Part shown: one piece after another, positions 54,986-64,000 of the stretch
Numbering within the stretch: position 1 is the stretch's first letter
Layout: every line of letters starts with the position of its first letter
DNA from: Capra hircus
Lineage: Eukaryota; Chordata; Mammalia; Artiodactyla; Bovidae
Reading direction: 5' to 3'
Assembly: GCF_001704415.2 (NCBI RefSeq)
Contig: NC_030822.1
Location: forward strand, 51,887,345 to 51,951,344
Length of the DNA stretch: 64,000 nt
Program-made: the position numbers and the translations under genes
Notes under the pieces: generated by a model
Told to the model about the DNA's origin: nothing
Databases searched by the model: none
Seen by the model: the letters and a program-made list of their open reading frames with translations, nothing else

Positions 54986-56829
54986 CAGGGCCCCCAGGCT
55001 GAGGGCTAGATTGTCCTCAGTTTCTTCCAGGGTTTCTTCCCTGGGGTGGGCGTGAAGCCAGAGACCCTCTGCCCAGAAATCCCTTTGTCCAGATTCTTTC
55101 TCTCTCTTAAAGAGAGACAAGGACTCATCTCTTTTGTGAGGTCTCCAAAGAACCGCCCCCAGCCACGGCTCCGGCTTCGGGGTGAGGCAGGATGAAGGTG
55201 CAGTCGCCCCTCAGATCTCATCAGAAGATGTCTCCTTCCTTCCCTAATGAAGACGAATCCCAGCATCTCAGGAGAAGACCAAATAGATACAAATGAACAG
55301 GCCATGCCATCAGATGGATGTATCTTCCCAACACCTACAACTGAGGGCACGTGTGTTCCCACCCCTGCAGACACCTAGCTGCTGTCCCTGGAGGGGCTGG
55401 CAGAACCCTGAGTGGCACCGTGCTCACTAGTTCTCTGGGACCATCTGAAAGAGGACGTATGCCTCTGCCTCATCTCTGCTCTTTCTCGCTGGAGCCCTAG
55501 GGAAGGTCTTGGGGGCACTGTATCCCCCAGCATGACATCAGACTCTAATGTGCAAAAGAGGTTGGCTCTCAGCAACCCCATCCCCAGGTGCTCTAGGTTT
55601 CCTTAGACTCTGTGGGGCCAACAAGGCCCACGCTACTGCCTTAACTCCCTATCCTGCTCTGGGCAGATGAAGAAGGCTTATTTTAGGCTGGTACATTACA
55701 TTCTTACTTGCAAGCCTGCTTTAGAAGGAAACCACCGGACTGGTGTATAACCTCCTGGTTGGTTTATTTCCTTCTTTGTTCCCCTGCTTGTATGAACTGA
55801 AGTGTGTGTCTATCATGTGAGGGGGAGCTGGATTCCTCTAGGAATTCTACCTTAGCCAGCAAGGGGGCACAAGGCTGTTTCCGGTTCCCAGGCTTTTCAG
55901 AATAAGGAGCTGGAAAAAAAACAAGGTTGCAACCAGCCTCAGAGCCTCCATCTCTTTCCATCTCAAAACAGAGCAAAAGCATTGAAAGGCTTGTCCCACT
56001 GCCCTTTCCTACCTGTCCAGGTCTATCAAGCATCACCGTGGACACAGGCAGGCTCCCTTGCCCCAGGTCCTCCCATGCTGGGTCCCCTGGCTCCACACTC
56101 AACATCTGTCTCCTTGTTTACCCATCCCGGCTTCTCTGGTTTCCCTGCTCACCAGCAACGTGTTGTTGATCTTCACTCAGGCCTGTCCCTGTGGGCTGTC
56201 TCTGGATCACGCTTGCCTCGCCAGCCCTTTGCCCATCTCAAGAAACATGCCATGGCTGGCAGAAGTTCCGTCTAGGATAACATTTTCCATTACAGCTCCG
56301 GTGTCTCTGCAAACTTGCAGTTCCTCACCAACTGTCCTAGGAGAGGCAATGGGACCTGCTCGCCCTGTTTTCCAGGGTGTCTAGGGAAGGGCCTTCATCT
56401 CCTGCCACCACTGTGGGTCATTTATGCAAAGTTCTGCCCCATGGCAGGAGGCTGGAGAGGATGAGTGTGTGGTTCAACATTGTGGGTTGAGTAGGGCAAA
56501 ATCCTGGTTTTGTCGCTTCCACCTTTATGTAAGTGTATCTCTATTTCATCCTCTGGAAAGCAAGTGTTATCTACTGCACAGAGGAGGGAACCAAGGCATG
56601 GAAACAGCGAAAAGCGATTTTGTGACAAAGGAGAGCTGCGGTGATAGTGACGACGAGGTTGCTGCTGAGCTGATGGGGGCCCTGCCTGCGCCCAGGGGGT
56701 CTGGGAAGCTGGGAATTTGGCACAGAAAGCAGTTCACCTGAGTTAGACCAGAACAATCAATAGCACCTTAGCTCTGGATGAAGTTTTAATCTCCTAAAGC
56801 AAACAGCATCCCAAGGTCTCTAGTTCCAA
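54986..56829. other. unique sequence, no gene seen
   Basis: About 1.8 kb without a recognised repeat or exon. Frames of 105-122 codons conflict between strands. Confidence 0.42.
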
Positions 56830-56925
56830 TCCGTCATTCACCAGCAGACAGAATTGAGACCCAAGGAGGGTAGTGACTTGCCTGAGGTCACCCTGTCACC
56901 AGTGGAACCGTGTCCTGACATCCCA
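56830..56925 (-). mobile_element. MIR SINE fragment
   Basis: GAGACCCAAGGAGGGTAGTG and CTTGCCTGAGGTCACC, antisense MIR. Confidence 0.6.
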
Positions 56926-57127
56926 TTAGCACTTAGGCTCAGGCTGCAGCAGCCTGTTCCAAGGCAGGCAAACCAAGGAGCATTTCTCGAGGAAGGACTC
57001 CACCAGCAGGAGTGAGATGAGGGAGGCTACCTGAGCCAGACTGCCTCCCCAGACAGCATTCTGGGGGCCGCTCCCGGGCCCAAAGGCCAATGCTCAAAGG
57101 TGGTACCAAGGAAAAAGGAACCATCAG
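56926..57127. other. unique sequence
   Basis: No feature recognised. Confidence 0.35.
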
Positions 57128-57345
57128 CATCCCTAACTGTTCAGTGGGTAAAGAATCCGCCTGCAATGAAGCAGACACAGGAGACTCAGGTTCTATCTCC
57201 CGGTGGGGAAGAGCCCCTGGAGGATGAAATGGCAACGCATTCCAGTACTCTTGCCTGGAGAATCCCATGGACAGAGGAGCCTGGTGGGCTACAGTCCACA
57301 GGGTCACACAGAGTCCGACATGACTAAGCAACTAAACTTTAGCAC
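57128..57345 (+). mobile_element. Bov-tA SINE
   Basis: CATCCCTAACTGTTCAGTGGG head with an extra AGCAGACACAGGA insert before the B-box region; CCGACATGACTAAGCAACTAA end. Confidence 0.93.
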
Positions 57346-57999
57346 AAGCTTAGGCACAACATCCCCCGGGGGAGAATCATTCCCACCCCTTTTGTCTGCC
57401 TCCTCCCTGAGGCAGCGCTGTCTGCATCACCCCTCAGGAGCCGATCCCTTATGTAAAAGGTGATGGGTGTGACAGGAGTGTGGATCAGTGGAGGAGAGAT
57501 CCGAGAGGGGACCCGGGAGAAGAATGTGATGTGCTTCCAACAAGCTGCTCTGGTGGGTGGCAGAACCCAGAGCCATTCCTCAGGCCCCGGGGGACGGTGT
57601 CCCTTCCCCTCCACCACCTCCTGCTCATCCTCCGGCTGTGCTCCAAGGGCCAGCACAGCACCTTTGACTTGCCGGCTCTGAGGCTCCCAGAAAGTGGGTA
57701 AGAAGGAGCTCACAGCTGGATCTGCAAAATGGACAGAAAGAGGGGGGACAGAAGGAAGAGAGGGAGGGAGAAGGGAAGATGGGGGGTGGCTGGGGAGAGG
57801 CCCTGCCAGCCTCTGGCTCTGGTCTGGGTCAGGGAAAGACAGGCGGCTCAGAGGTCAAAGCTATAGCCCTCGGCAGCAAGTATGAGTATTGACCACGACC
57901 CTCCTGTCCCAGGAAAATTTCTGAGAAGCCTAGTGGTGGTCCAGTCCAAAGAAGGGTGCTTCCTGTGCCCTGTCACCAACCTGTTCAGCTCTCCGGGTA
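57346..57999. other. unique sequence with G-rich patch
   Basis: 57735-57795 is a G/A-rich tract (GAGGGGGGACAG...GATGGGGGGTGG). No gene seen. Confidence 0.42.
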
Positions 58000-58090
58000 A
58001 GCAGGACAATCCACACCCTATTTTGCAAACAAGGAGACTGGAGCTCAAACTGGTTAAATGGTTTGCCCAAGGTCACCTAGATACTCATGG
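58000..58090 (-). mobile_element. MIR SINE fragment
   Basis: ATTTTGCAAACAAGGAGACTGG and TGGTTTGCCCAAGGTCACCTAG, antisense MIR. Confidence 0.75.
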
Positions 58091-58199
58091 CTTTTGAGTA
58101 TGAATACTCATGAATTATGACTATTCCTCCCCTCTTTCATAAACAATTTGAGGAAGTTTGTAATAAAATGCATGCTTGCAAAAGTGCTATGAGTGTATT

Positions 58200-58720
58200 T
58201 CTTCCACAGCTATTTGGTATTCTCTAAGTGCCTGACATTATTCTAGACTGAAAGGTAGACAAAGAAAAACAGAGCCTTTGTGAGTTGCTGGTCTGCCGTA
58301 TGGTTATCTCGTGATAAGTGCTCTGAAGGAAATGAGGGAAAGTGACAGTACGGGGAGGGAGGGAGCATTGATTTTAGATAGGATGGTCGGGAAGATAGCA
58401 TTTAAGCAGGTGCAAAGGCCTGAGGCAAACTTGAGTTTGGAGCGTTGGCATCCGTGGAGAAGGGCGGTATGGCTGGAGTAGAGAGATCAGGCCAGAGGCC
58501 CTCACAATGAGGAGTTGAAAGCGAGTAGGATGGAAGACGCCAGGAGGTTGAGAGGCGGGGAGTGCCATGATCCCAAGGATGTTTTAGAATAGGCTTCCTG
58601 CTGCCTTGAGGAGAGTGGGCTGGCGGGAGGCAGACAGGAAGTGGCTTCTGTAATGATGTGGATGAGAGGCACTGATGACTGGGCCAGGGATGGCCATGGA
58701 ACTGAGAGAGGAAATCAGAA
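58200..58720 (-). mobile_element. L2 LINE, 3' part
   Basis: CTAAGTGCCTGACATTATTCTAG...GTGATAAGTGCTCTGAAGG...GCAAAGGCCTGAGGCAAAC...GGCTGGAGTAGAGAGATCAG, antisense L2 in order. Confidence 0.8.
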
Positions 58721-58737
58721 GTAGTGTCAGAGAAAGA

Positions 58738-58951
58738 AAGTGAAGGTGAAGTCACTCAGTCGTGTCCGACTCTTTGTGACCCGCGGACGGTAGCCCACCA
58801 AGCTCCTCCGTCCATGGGATTCTCCAGGCAAGAGTACTGGAGTGGGTTGCCATTTCCTTCTCCAGGGGATCTTCCTGACCCGGGGATTGAACCCAGGTCT
58901 CCCACATTGCAGGCAGATGCTTTAACCCCTGAGCCACCAGGGAAGCCCAGG
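58738..58951 (-). mobile_element. Bov-tA SINE
   Basis: Antisense, near consensus; head CTGAGCCACCAGGGAAGCCC. Duplication GTGTCAGAGAAAGA (58724-58737) / GTGTCAGAGAGAGA (58952-58965), 13 of 14. Confidence 0.96.
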
Positions 58952-58965
58952 GTGTCAGAGAGAGA

Positions 58966-59514
58966 GGGGTAAACAGGGCACTCACCCTGGGGTCCGAGAG
59001 CGCTGCTCTGTCGCCGTGACCCTGAGCCCTGGCTGCCTAGCATGGAGTGGTGAGACTTGAGAGAGAAATAAGATGGCCAGGCTCCTAGAGAAAGGGCTGG
59101 AGAGAGGATGTGAGGAGAACTCTGACAACTGCAGCCCCTAGACAGCAACTCAGGTGTGAGGACCAAGGTCAGGCACAAAATCCTGCTGGAGAGGGGTCAT
59201 CAGATGGGGCCAACCAGCTGGGGGCAACCTGTGGGTGCTACTTCAGAGAGCAAGGCATTGGATCTCTTGCTCATGGAGAGTAATAACTCAGTTTTGCATT
59301 ACAGGAAGCACCGAAGAAGTGATGTATAAAGCACAGATGATATACCAACATCACCTCCACATCCACACCTGTGACAGACATCACTAATCAATGGTGCCAG
59401 CCTTCCACTGAACTGGGACTCAGCTTCACTGTCTTTTTCCACACAGACCTCCAAGCAGTACTTCCAACCAACTTGTGAAACAGAGACTTAACCTCCTCAT
59501 CATTCCCAGTGCAG
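58966..59514. other. unique sequence
   Basis: No gene or repeat recognised. Confidence 0.42.
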
Positions 59515-59575
59515 AGGAATGAGCACCAAGCCTGGAGTCAGGACACCTGGGCCTTAGTTTTGCTTTTGTCTTTGT
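59515..59575 (+). mobile_element. MIR SINE, left part
   Basis: CCTGGAGTCAGGACACCTGGGCC is the MIR 5' region; resumes after the Bov-tA fragment. Confidence 0.7.
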
Positions 59576-59673
59576 CTTGCCTGGAAAATTCCATGATCAG
59601 AGGAGCCTAGTGGGCTACAGTCCATGGGGCTGCAAAGAGTCGGACAAGACCGAGCAACTGAGCATGCATGCAC
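59576..59673 (+). mobile_element. Bov-tA SINE, 3' fragment
   Basis: TTGCCTGGAAAATTCCATGA to AAGACCGAGCAACTGAGC, inserted in MIR without its tRNA head. Confidence 0.9.
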
Positions 59674-59835
59674 GTAGACAATGTATTTAGCCTCTTAAAG
59701 TCTCATTTTCGCACCTGTTAAAGTGAATTCTTATCCCTATGTCACATATTTGCTAGGAGGACTAAGTGAAGTAATGTATGAAAGGACTTAGCCTAGTGTC
59801 TGGTACAGGTAGGCATCAACCAATGTTTTTTAATG
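59674..59835 (+). mobile_element. MIR SINE, right part
   Basis: GCCTCTTAAAGTCTCATTTTC, ATTTGCTAGGAGGACTAAGTG, GCCTAGTGTCTGGTACAGG: remaining MIR. Confidence 0.75.
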
Positions 59836-59867
59836 AATTGTTTGCTTTCAAATGCCGATACTGCCCT

Positions 59868-60142
59868 TTCTTTCTTTCTGGGTGTGCTGGGTCTTCATCA
59901 CGGCTCGGGCTTTCTCTGGTTGCAGTCAGCGGGGTTTACTCTCTATTTGCGATGCACGGGCTTCTCATTGCAGTGGTTTCTCTTGTTGCAGAACAAGGGC
60001 TGTAGGGCAAGCGGGCTTCAGTAGCTGCGGCACATGGGCTTAGTTGCCTGGAAGCATGTGGAGTCTTGCTGGACCAGGGATCAAACTTGTGTCCCCTGCA
60101 TTGGCAGGCAGATTATTAACCACTGGACCACCAGGGAGATCT
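59868..60142 (-). mobile_element. CHR-type SINE, long form
   Basis: Antisense; TGGGTGTGCTGGGTCTTCATC, GGCTTCTCATTGCAGTGG, head CACTGGACCACCAGGGAG. A loose direct repeat, GGCATCAACCAATGTTTTT (from 59812) and GGCATCAGTAAACATTTTT (from 60143), may be the duplication. Confidence 0.92.
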
Positions 60143-60213
60143 GGCATCAGTAAACATTTTTTAAAAATAGTCCCCTTTGCCTTCCTCATGCTTCTACTTC
60201 CCAATGTGCATGT

Positions 60214-60293
60214 GCACGCACACACCCGTGCTCACACCCACACACACACACCCACACACACACACTTACATACACATGCACACACTCACACAT
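60214..60293. repeat. (CA)n microsatellite, interrupted
   Basis: CA-rich run with CCCA, CTCA and TACA interruptions; it produces a spurious His/Thr frame. Confidence 0.93.
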
Positions 60294-60617
60294 AAGGCAT
60301 AAGAGGATAGAAAAATTTATCCTAACAGCTGACACTGGGATTGATCTTAGGGAGGGAACTCTCTTTTGTTCAGGAAATTACCTTGATAAGTCTCTAAGGA
60401 TATGGATTAGCAGAAGTCAAGGAAACAAAAAGGTAGCTGAACTGCTCTGCATTAAAAGTGAGATGAAATTCAGGGGCAGAGGGAAGTGGAATAGCCCAGT
60501 GGTGTGGGCACTGCGCAGCATCTTGGTGGGGTGGGCAGTGCACTTTTAAAGAATAAGTGTGTCTAATATTCAACGCAAAGCTGTTTTCACTTCTGAGATA
60601 TAAAACCCTCTCAGTCT
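60294..60617. other. unique sequence
   Basis: No feature recognised. Confidence 0.4.
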
Positions 60618-60845
60618 TAAAGAGTTCATACCTCATGATTCCATTTATATAAAACTCTAGGAAATGCAAACCAATCCGTAACGATAGGAAGCAGATCAGT
60701 GGTTGGCCAAGGTGGGAGGGGGAGGAGGAGACTTTGGGGGAGGGAGTGAGCTTGTTCAGTATCTTCACTGAGGTGATGTTTCAAAACTTATCAAATTGAA
60801 CACTTTAAATAACTGCAGTTTAAAAAGTCATTTATATCAATTTTA
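60618..60845 (+). mobile_element. old L1 3' untranslated region
   Basis: CTCATGATTCCATTTATATA, GAAGCAGATCAGTGGTTGGC and ACTTATCAAATTGAACACTTT are sense L1M text. Confidence 0.75.
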
Positions 60846-61699
60846 TCCAAACTGGCTGATCTATCACGCTTCTAGATGCACTCCCTCCCCCAAACATATT
60901 TTTCTGTCTCCCCACAACTCAGTCAAGTCTGACACAGCTGTGCACGCCTGGTGTGAGTGGTTTAGGGGTAGAATTCAAAGGAGGGAATTGAATCCCACAT
61001 CTAAATGGAAACTGCCAAACTGGGATGGCTTGTATGGATCAGGAGACTATCCATAAATGAGTAAATTCAGCAGAAGCATGAGCTCAAAACCAAGGTACTC
61101 ATGACAGTCCTCCCTCTGGAAATTCTTATAAGTCCTGGGATAGAGCACGGGGTTTCCATCGGATGTGTGACGGGGGCTCAGACCAGTGTCGTAAATCTTA
61201 AGGTGCAGAGAGAGCTCAGTCGGCACTTGGGTTCCTTGCACAACAGACACAGAAGCCCGGATGGGTACCCAAAGAGCACCCCCTCGGGCCACACTTCCTC
61301 ACATTGCGCGTCAAAGCCAGTCTCTCCCTCTGGGGAGAAGAGGAGGTGGCTCCTGGAAGAACTGGATTTCCTCTGTAAAGAAACATCTGACATGGGAATG
61401 ATCAGAGCAAAGAAGGGAGGTTGGCTGCTCAGCAAACCTGGAGTGCCGAGCCTCCTCTGCTGTCTTCGATCCTCTAGCCGGTCCATCCTGATCAGCCTCA
61501 CAACACACACTGTAGCAACATCCCCCTGAGCCAGCACGCTGGCCATTGCAACAAGGTCAGTCGGCTCGAGGGGACATGGCCCTTTAGGTCCCTCCGCTCT
61601 GCAAGGTCCTCTGCTCCAGAGAGACGAGATCTTCTCCAGCCCTCTCCTCCTCCCTCCACCCACACCAGTCCCCAGCCCACCCTGGAACATCACAGCAGA
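60846..61699. other. unique sequence, no gene seen
   Basis: Frames of 142 (plus) and 198 (minus) codons overlap at 61101-61774; both lack motifs and neither is supported. Confidence 0.42.
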
Positions 61700-61815
61700 A
61701 ACTGAATCAACCACTCCTTCTGAGGGGTAATTAAAATGTGGCGTCTCTGGAGAGGACCCGGCTCCGTGGAGCAAGCCTTTAATTTCAAGCTGACAAGCCA
61801 GGGAGCGTGTGCCCT
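61700..61815. promoter_or_regulatory. possible conserved non-coding block
   Basis: GGGGTAATTAAAATGTGGCG (61724-61743) and CCTTTAATTTCAAGCTGACA flank a CpG-bearing CCCGGCTCCGTGG. Homeodomain-type TAATTA core. Untested. Confidence 0.28.
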
Positions 61816-62264
61816 GGGCTCTCTGGTAGCCAAGACGGATGGATGGCCAGGGAGTCCAGCTGGCGAGTAAGAGCGGGCAGTGGGCGGAAGGAGCCAGACG
61901 GGGAGGGACAGAGAGCTTCTCAGGTGGGCAAAGGGAGCCGTCTACTCTGCAGGCCTGCTAGCTCTCTGCAAACCTGAGCTGCTGGCATTGCCCCTTATTG
62001 CCTGGAGGGAGGTCTACAGCCTCAGATACAGCTCCTGCCCATCCCCCCCCCCACCAGACATGGGGCAGGAAGAAACCCTGAAAGACAACCCAGGGTCACG
62101 GAACACCCTGAGGGCAGAGACTGGTCCCTAAATACAGATCCCTGGGCTCCTGAACCCAGATGGCCAGAGCTGCCCCCTGGGAAAAGGGCCTCACTGAGAC
62201 ATCAAGAAACTGACTTTGCAGGCATCCCTGGGGCTCTTGTCAACATCCTGTGCTCAAGAGAAAA
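61816..62264. other. unique GC-rich sequence
   Basis: C10 run near 62043-62052; no gene. Confidence 0.4.
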
Positions 62265-62335
62265 CTAGCCCATGGAGGTAGGGAATCCTGCCCAAGGTCA
62301 AAACACAAGTCAGTGATGAAACCAAGACTGTCAGA
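62265..62335 (-). mobile_element. MIR SINE fragment
   Basis: CCTGCCCAAGGTCAAAACAC...CAGTGATGAAACCAAGACTG, antisense MIR. Confidence 0.6.
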
Positions 62336-63679
62336 GAGTAGGTCTGGCATTCGCAAATGAGACATCTCAAGACCTTGATAAGGCCTCTATTTCTTAAAAA
62401 CAAGACAAACAAACAAAACCCATAGGCCTCATTAGATAACACCGGTGCCACTCCAGGCTGCAGCAGCTGGGAGACAGTGAGGCCCTGGCCAGCTCAGCAG
62501 CTCTGTGGGTCAAATCCAGGCCTCAACAGAAGGACAGATTATTTCCTGGCTGGGCCTTCAAAGATCTGAAATCACAAACAGCCCCGAACAGACCCACCGC
62601 CCTCTTTACAGCTCTCTGGGCTCCAGGCCCAGCGCTCCAGCCGTCAGCTGCTGCCATGCTGTGTGGAGGGTTTTTGTGGGCAGATGACTAAGACCAGGAC
62701 GGGCAGGCAGCTGTCAGGAGAACAGCTCCAACCTGAGCCCAGAAACAGGCTGCCTTCTTCCTTTCCCGTGGCCCCACCTGCTGATACTGGGCCTGAGCAT
62801 CCACCCTGGCTCCTTCGGGGATTTTGTCAGGGCTGACATCCTCAAGACCTCAGTTTCCCCATCTGTAAAATGGAAGGAGACAGGAGCCCCCACCTCCCCC
62901 ACCCCCCGCCTTTTCCTCAGGGACCCTGTGAGTGGGGTTCCTGGGTGACGATGGGACTGAACCTGTCTGGAAAGCTTGGCACACTGTGGGAACATGTCAA
63001 AAGGAGGGTTCTGGCTGACATCCACAAAGGAGCTGGAGGGGGCTCCTCACTGCAACGGGAGAGCTGGCTGGGCGGTACCTGGTGCTACCCCCCCCCCACC
63101 CATAGTCCACGGAACTAAGAATGGTCTCACTGAGCACAGCTGGACTCGTCCACTCGCTCTCTTTGACAGCTCTGGGGAGCCCGTTTGGTCTCCTGGCTCC
63201 ACTGGAAACCTCTGCAGGCCAGATGCAGGTCTGTCTCATGCCCCGTGCAGCTGAGCACACAGCGACTTGATCAGCCCCTGCTCTCTGACATGACCCAGTC
63301 ATGCTCCGGATGGGGAGGTGGCTGACCTTTGCTGTAGGAAAGCCTTGAAGCTGGCCCCAGGGAACTGGCCCTCCTCTCAGGGGCAGTAAGCGCCCTAGAG
63401 GGTGGCCTGGTGAGTGGGTCCTCAGTACGCTTTCCAAGGCCTGCACCCCTCTGCTGTCATCTGTGTCATCAGGCCAGCACTGAACTCCAGGACACTCCAG
63501 CCTGGGTCCTGGCTGAGTGGAAGAAGTGATGACTTCAACTCTTAATGATACGGGGCTGCTGGGGGCTGTGCAGGAAATGCCCCCCTCCACCATCGCCAAA
63601 GGAACCCAGCTGCCCTTTCTCCTGTGCCCACGTGCCACAGTCCCCAGGGATTCCGGGTAGGGTGCGAGCCAGCCCAGCT
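62336..63679. other. unique GC-rich sequence, no gene seen
   Basis: A MIR core scrap (CTCAGTTTCCCCATCTGTAAAATGG) lies at about 62849-62873 and a C-rich run at 63089-63099. A 239-codon minus-strand frame at 62997-63716 lacks recognisable domains. Confidence 0.42.
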
Positions 63680-63830
63680 CCTGCCTCGTTCCTCGGTCTT
63701 TAATATTCATGAGCACTCCTAGCAGGGGAGCTAAAAATGTTCCGCTCCTAAATCTAACTGCTTTATAGAAGCCTAATTAAATTCTTTGGTGGAAGGGGAA
63801 AAAAGTGACCTTCAAAACTGCCAAAGCTCG
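63680..63830. promoter_or_regulatory. candidate conserved non-coding block
   Basis: AT-rich island in GC-rich DNA: TTTAATATTCATGAGCACTC, GAGCTAAAAATGTTCCGCTC, GCCTAATTAAATTCTTTGG. Contains TAATTA and an octamer-like ATTCAT. Untested. Confidence 0.33.
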
Positions 63831-64000
63831 TCAGAGTGGCTCGTCCCAGAAACCTTTCACCTCCTCCCCTCCCGCTGCGGTGGCCTTTCCTCTGGTGAAG
63901 AAACTCTCCCCCACCCCTCCAGCTGAGGGTCCAGAGGATGTTTCAGGGGTGGGCCCCCGATGGCACGACTGCCTCCTGTCCAAGTAACACAGTGATGGAG
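63831..64000. other. unique sequence to window end
   Basis: GC-rich; a 60-codon open frame (63805-63987) has no support. Confidence 0.35.

Noticed and set aside
2105..58951. Regularly recurring near-identical blocks that might suggest an array
   Set aside because: They are dispersed Bov-tA SINEs in both orientations with individual duplications, not CRISPR or satellite units.
60044..60295. Histidine/threonine-rich protein frame
   Set aside because: Produced by the CA microsatellite and a CHR SINE.
61101..61774. Overlapping 142- and 198-codon frames on opposite strands
   Set aside because: Mutually exclusive and without homology; treated as chance.
62997..63716. 239-codon open frame on the minus strand
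   Set aside because: GC-rich DNA favours long chance frames; no recognisable motif, and the composition is low in typical folded-protein patterns.

Overview
The window is nuclear DNA of a ruminant (Pecora; probably Bovidae). The signature is direct: many copies of the tRNA-headed Bov-tA SINE, a BOV-A2 copy, two BovB LINE 3' ends, several cetartiodactyl CHR-type SINEs and artiodactyl L1 3' ends. Older mammalian repeats lie beneath these: L2, MIR, MER5, L1M/L1ME, MaLR-type LTRs, a pogo/Tigger DNA transposon and a mariner fragment. Species cannot be fixed by eye. No bacterial, organellar or CRISPR content is present.

I found no protein-coding exon, tRNA, rRNA or other gene that I can defend. 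The longest open frames (295, 239, 198 and 194 codons) cross repeats or GC-rich unique DNA and resemble no protein I recognise. The window is best read as intergenic or deep-intronic DNA, unique sequence alternating with repeats.

Layout. 0-3 kb: artiodactyl L1 3' ends and an older L1 in two opposed pieces (twin-priming pattern) with a Bov-tA in the junction. 3-10 kb: mostly unique, two SINEs, possible conserved non-coding blocks near 8.6 and 9.8 kb. 10-20 kb: L2, MER5, MIR, a long CHR SINE with target-site duplication, and a CpG-retaining repeat-free block at 16.26-16.85 kb. 20-30 kb: the repeat-densest part, with a younger L1 bearing a perfect 14-bp duplication and probable 3' transduction (20.57-21.39 kb), an L2 split by BovB and Tigger (23.7-25.85 kb), and an L1ME copy spread over 25.9-29.6 kb with four later insertions. 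30-37 kb: unique DNA with possible regulatory blocks at 32.5-33.0 and 35.8-36.3 kb, a MaLR LTR and a CHR/L1 composite inside one target-site duplication. 37-50 kb: L2, MIR, an LTR split by a CHR SINE, and a second opposed L1 pair. 50-64 kb: GC-richer, scattered repeats, possible conserved blocks at about 61.7 and 63.7 kb.

Nothing here forms a gene system. The most useful leads are the CpG-retaining blocks (candidate enhancers, untested) and the retrotransposition scars: two twin-primed L1s, one L1 with 3'-transduced DNA, and one SINE-L1 composite. Family names come from recognising consensus-like text, not from an alignment run. Repeat boundaries are approximate unless target-site duplications are given.
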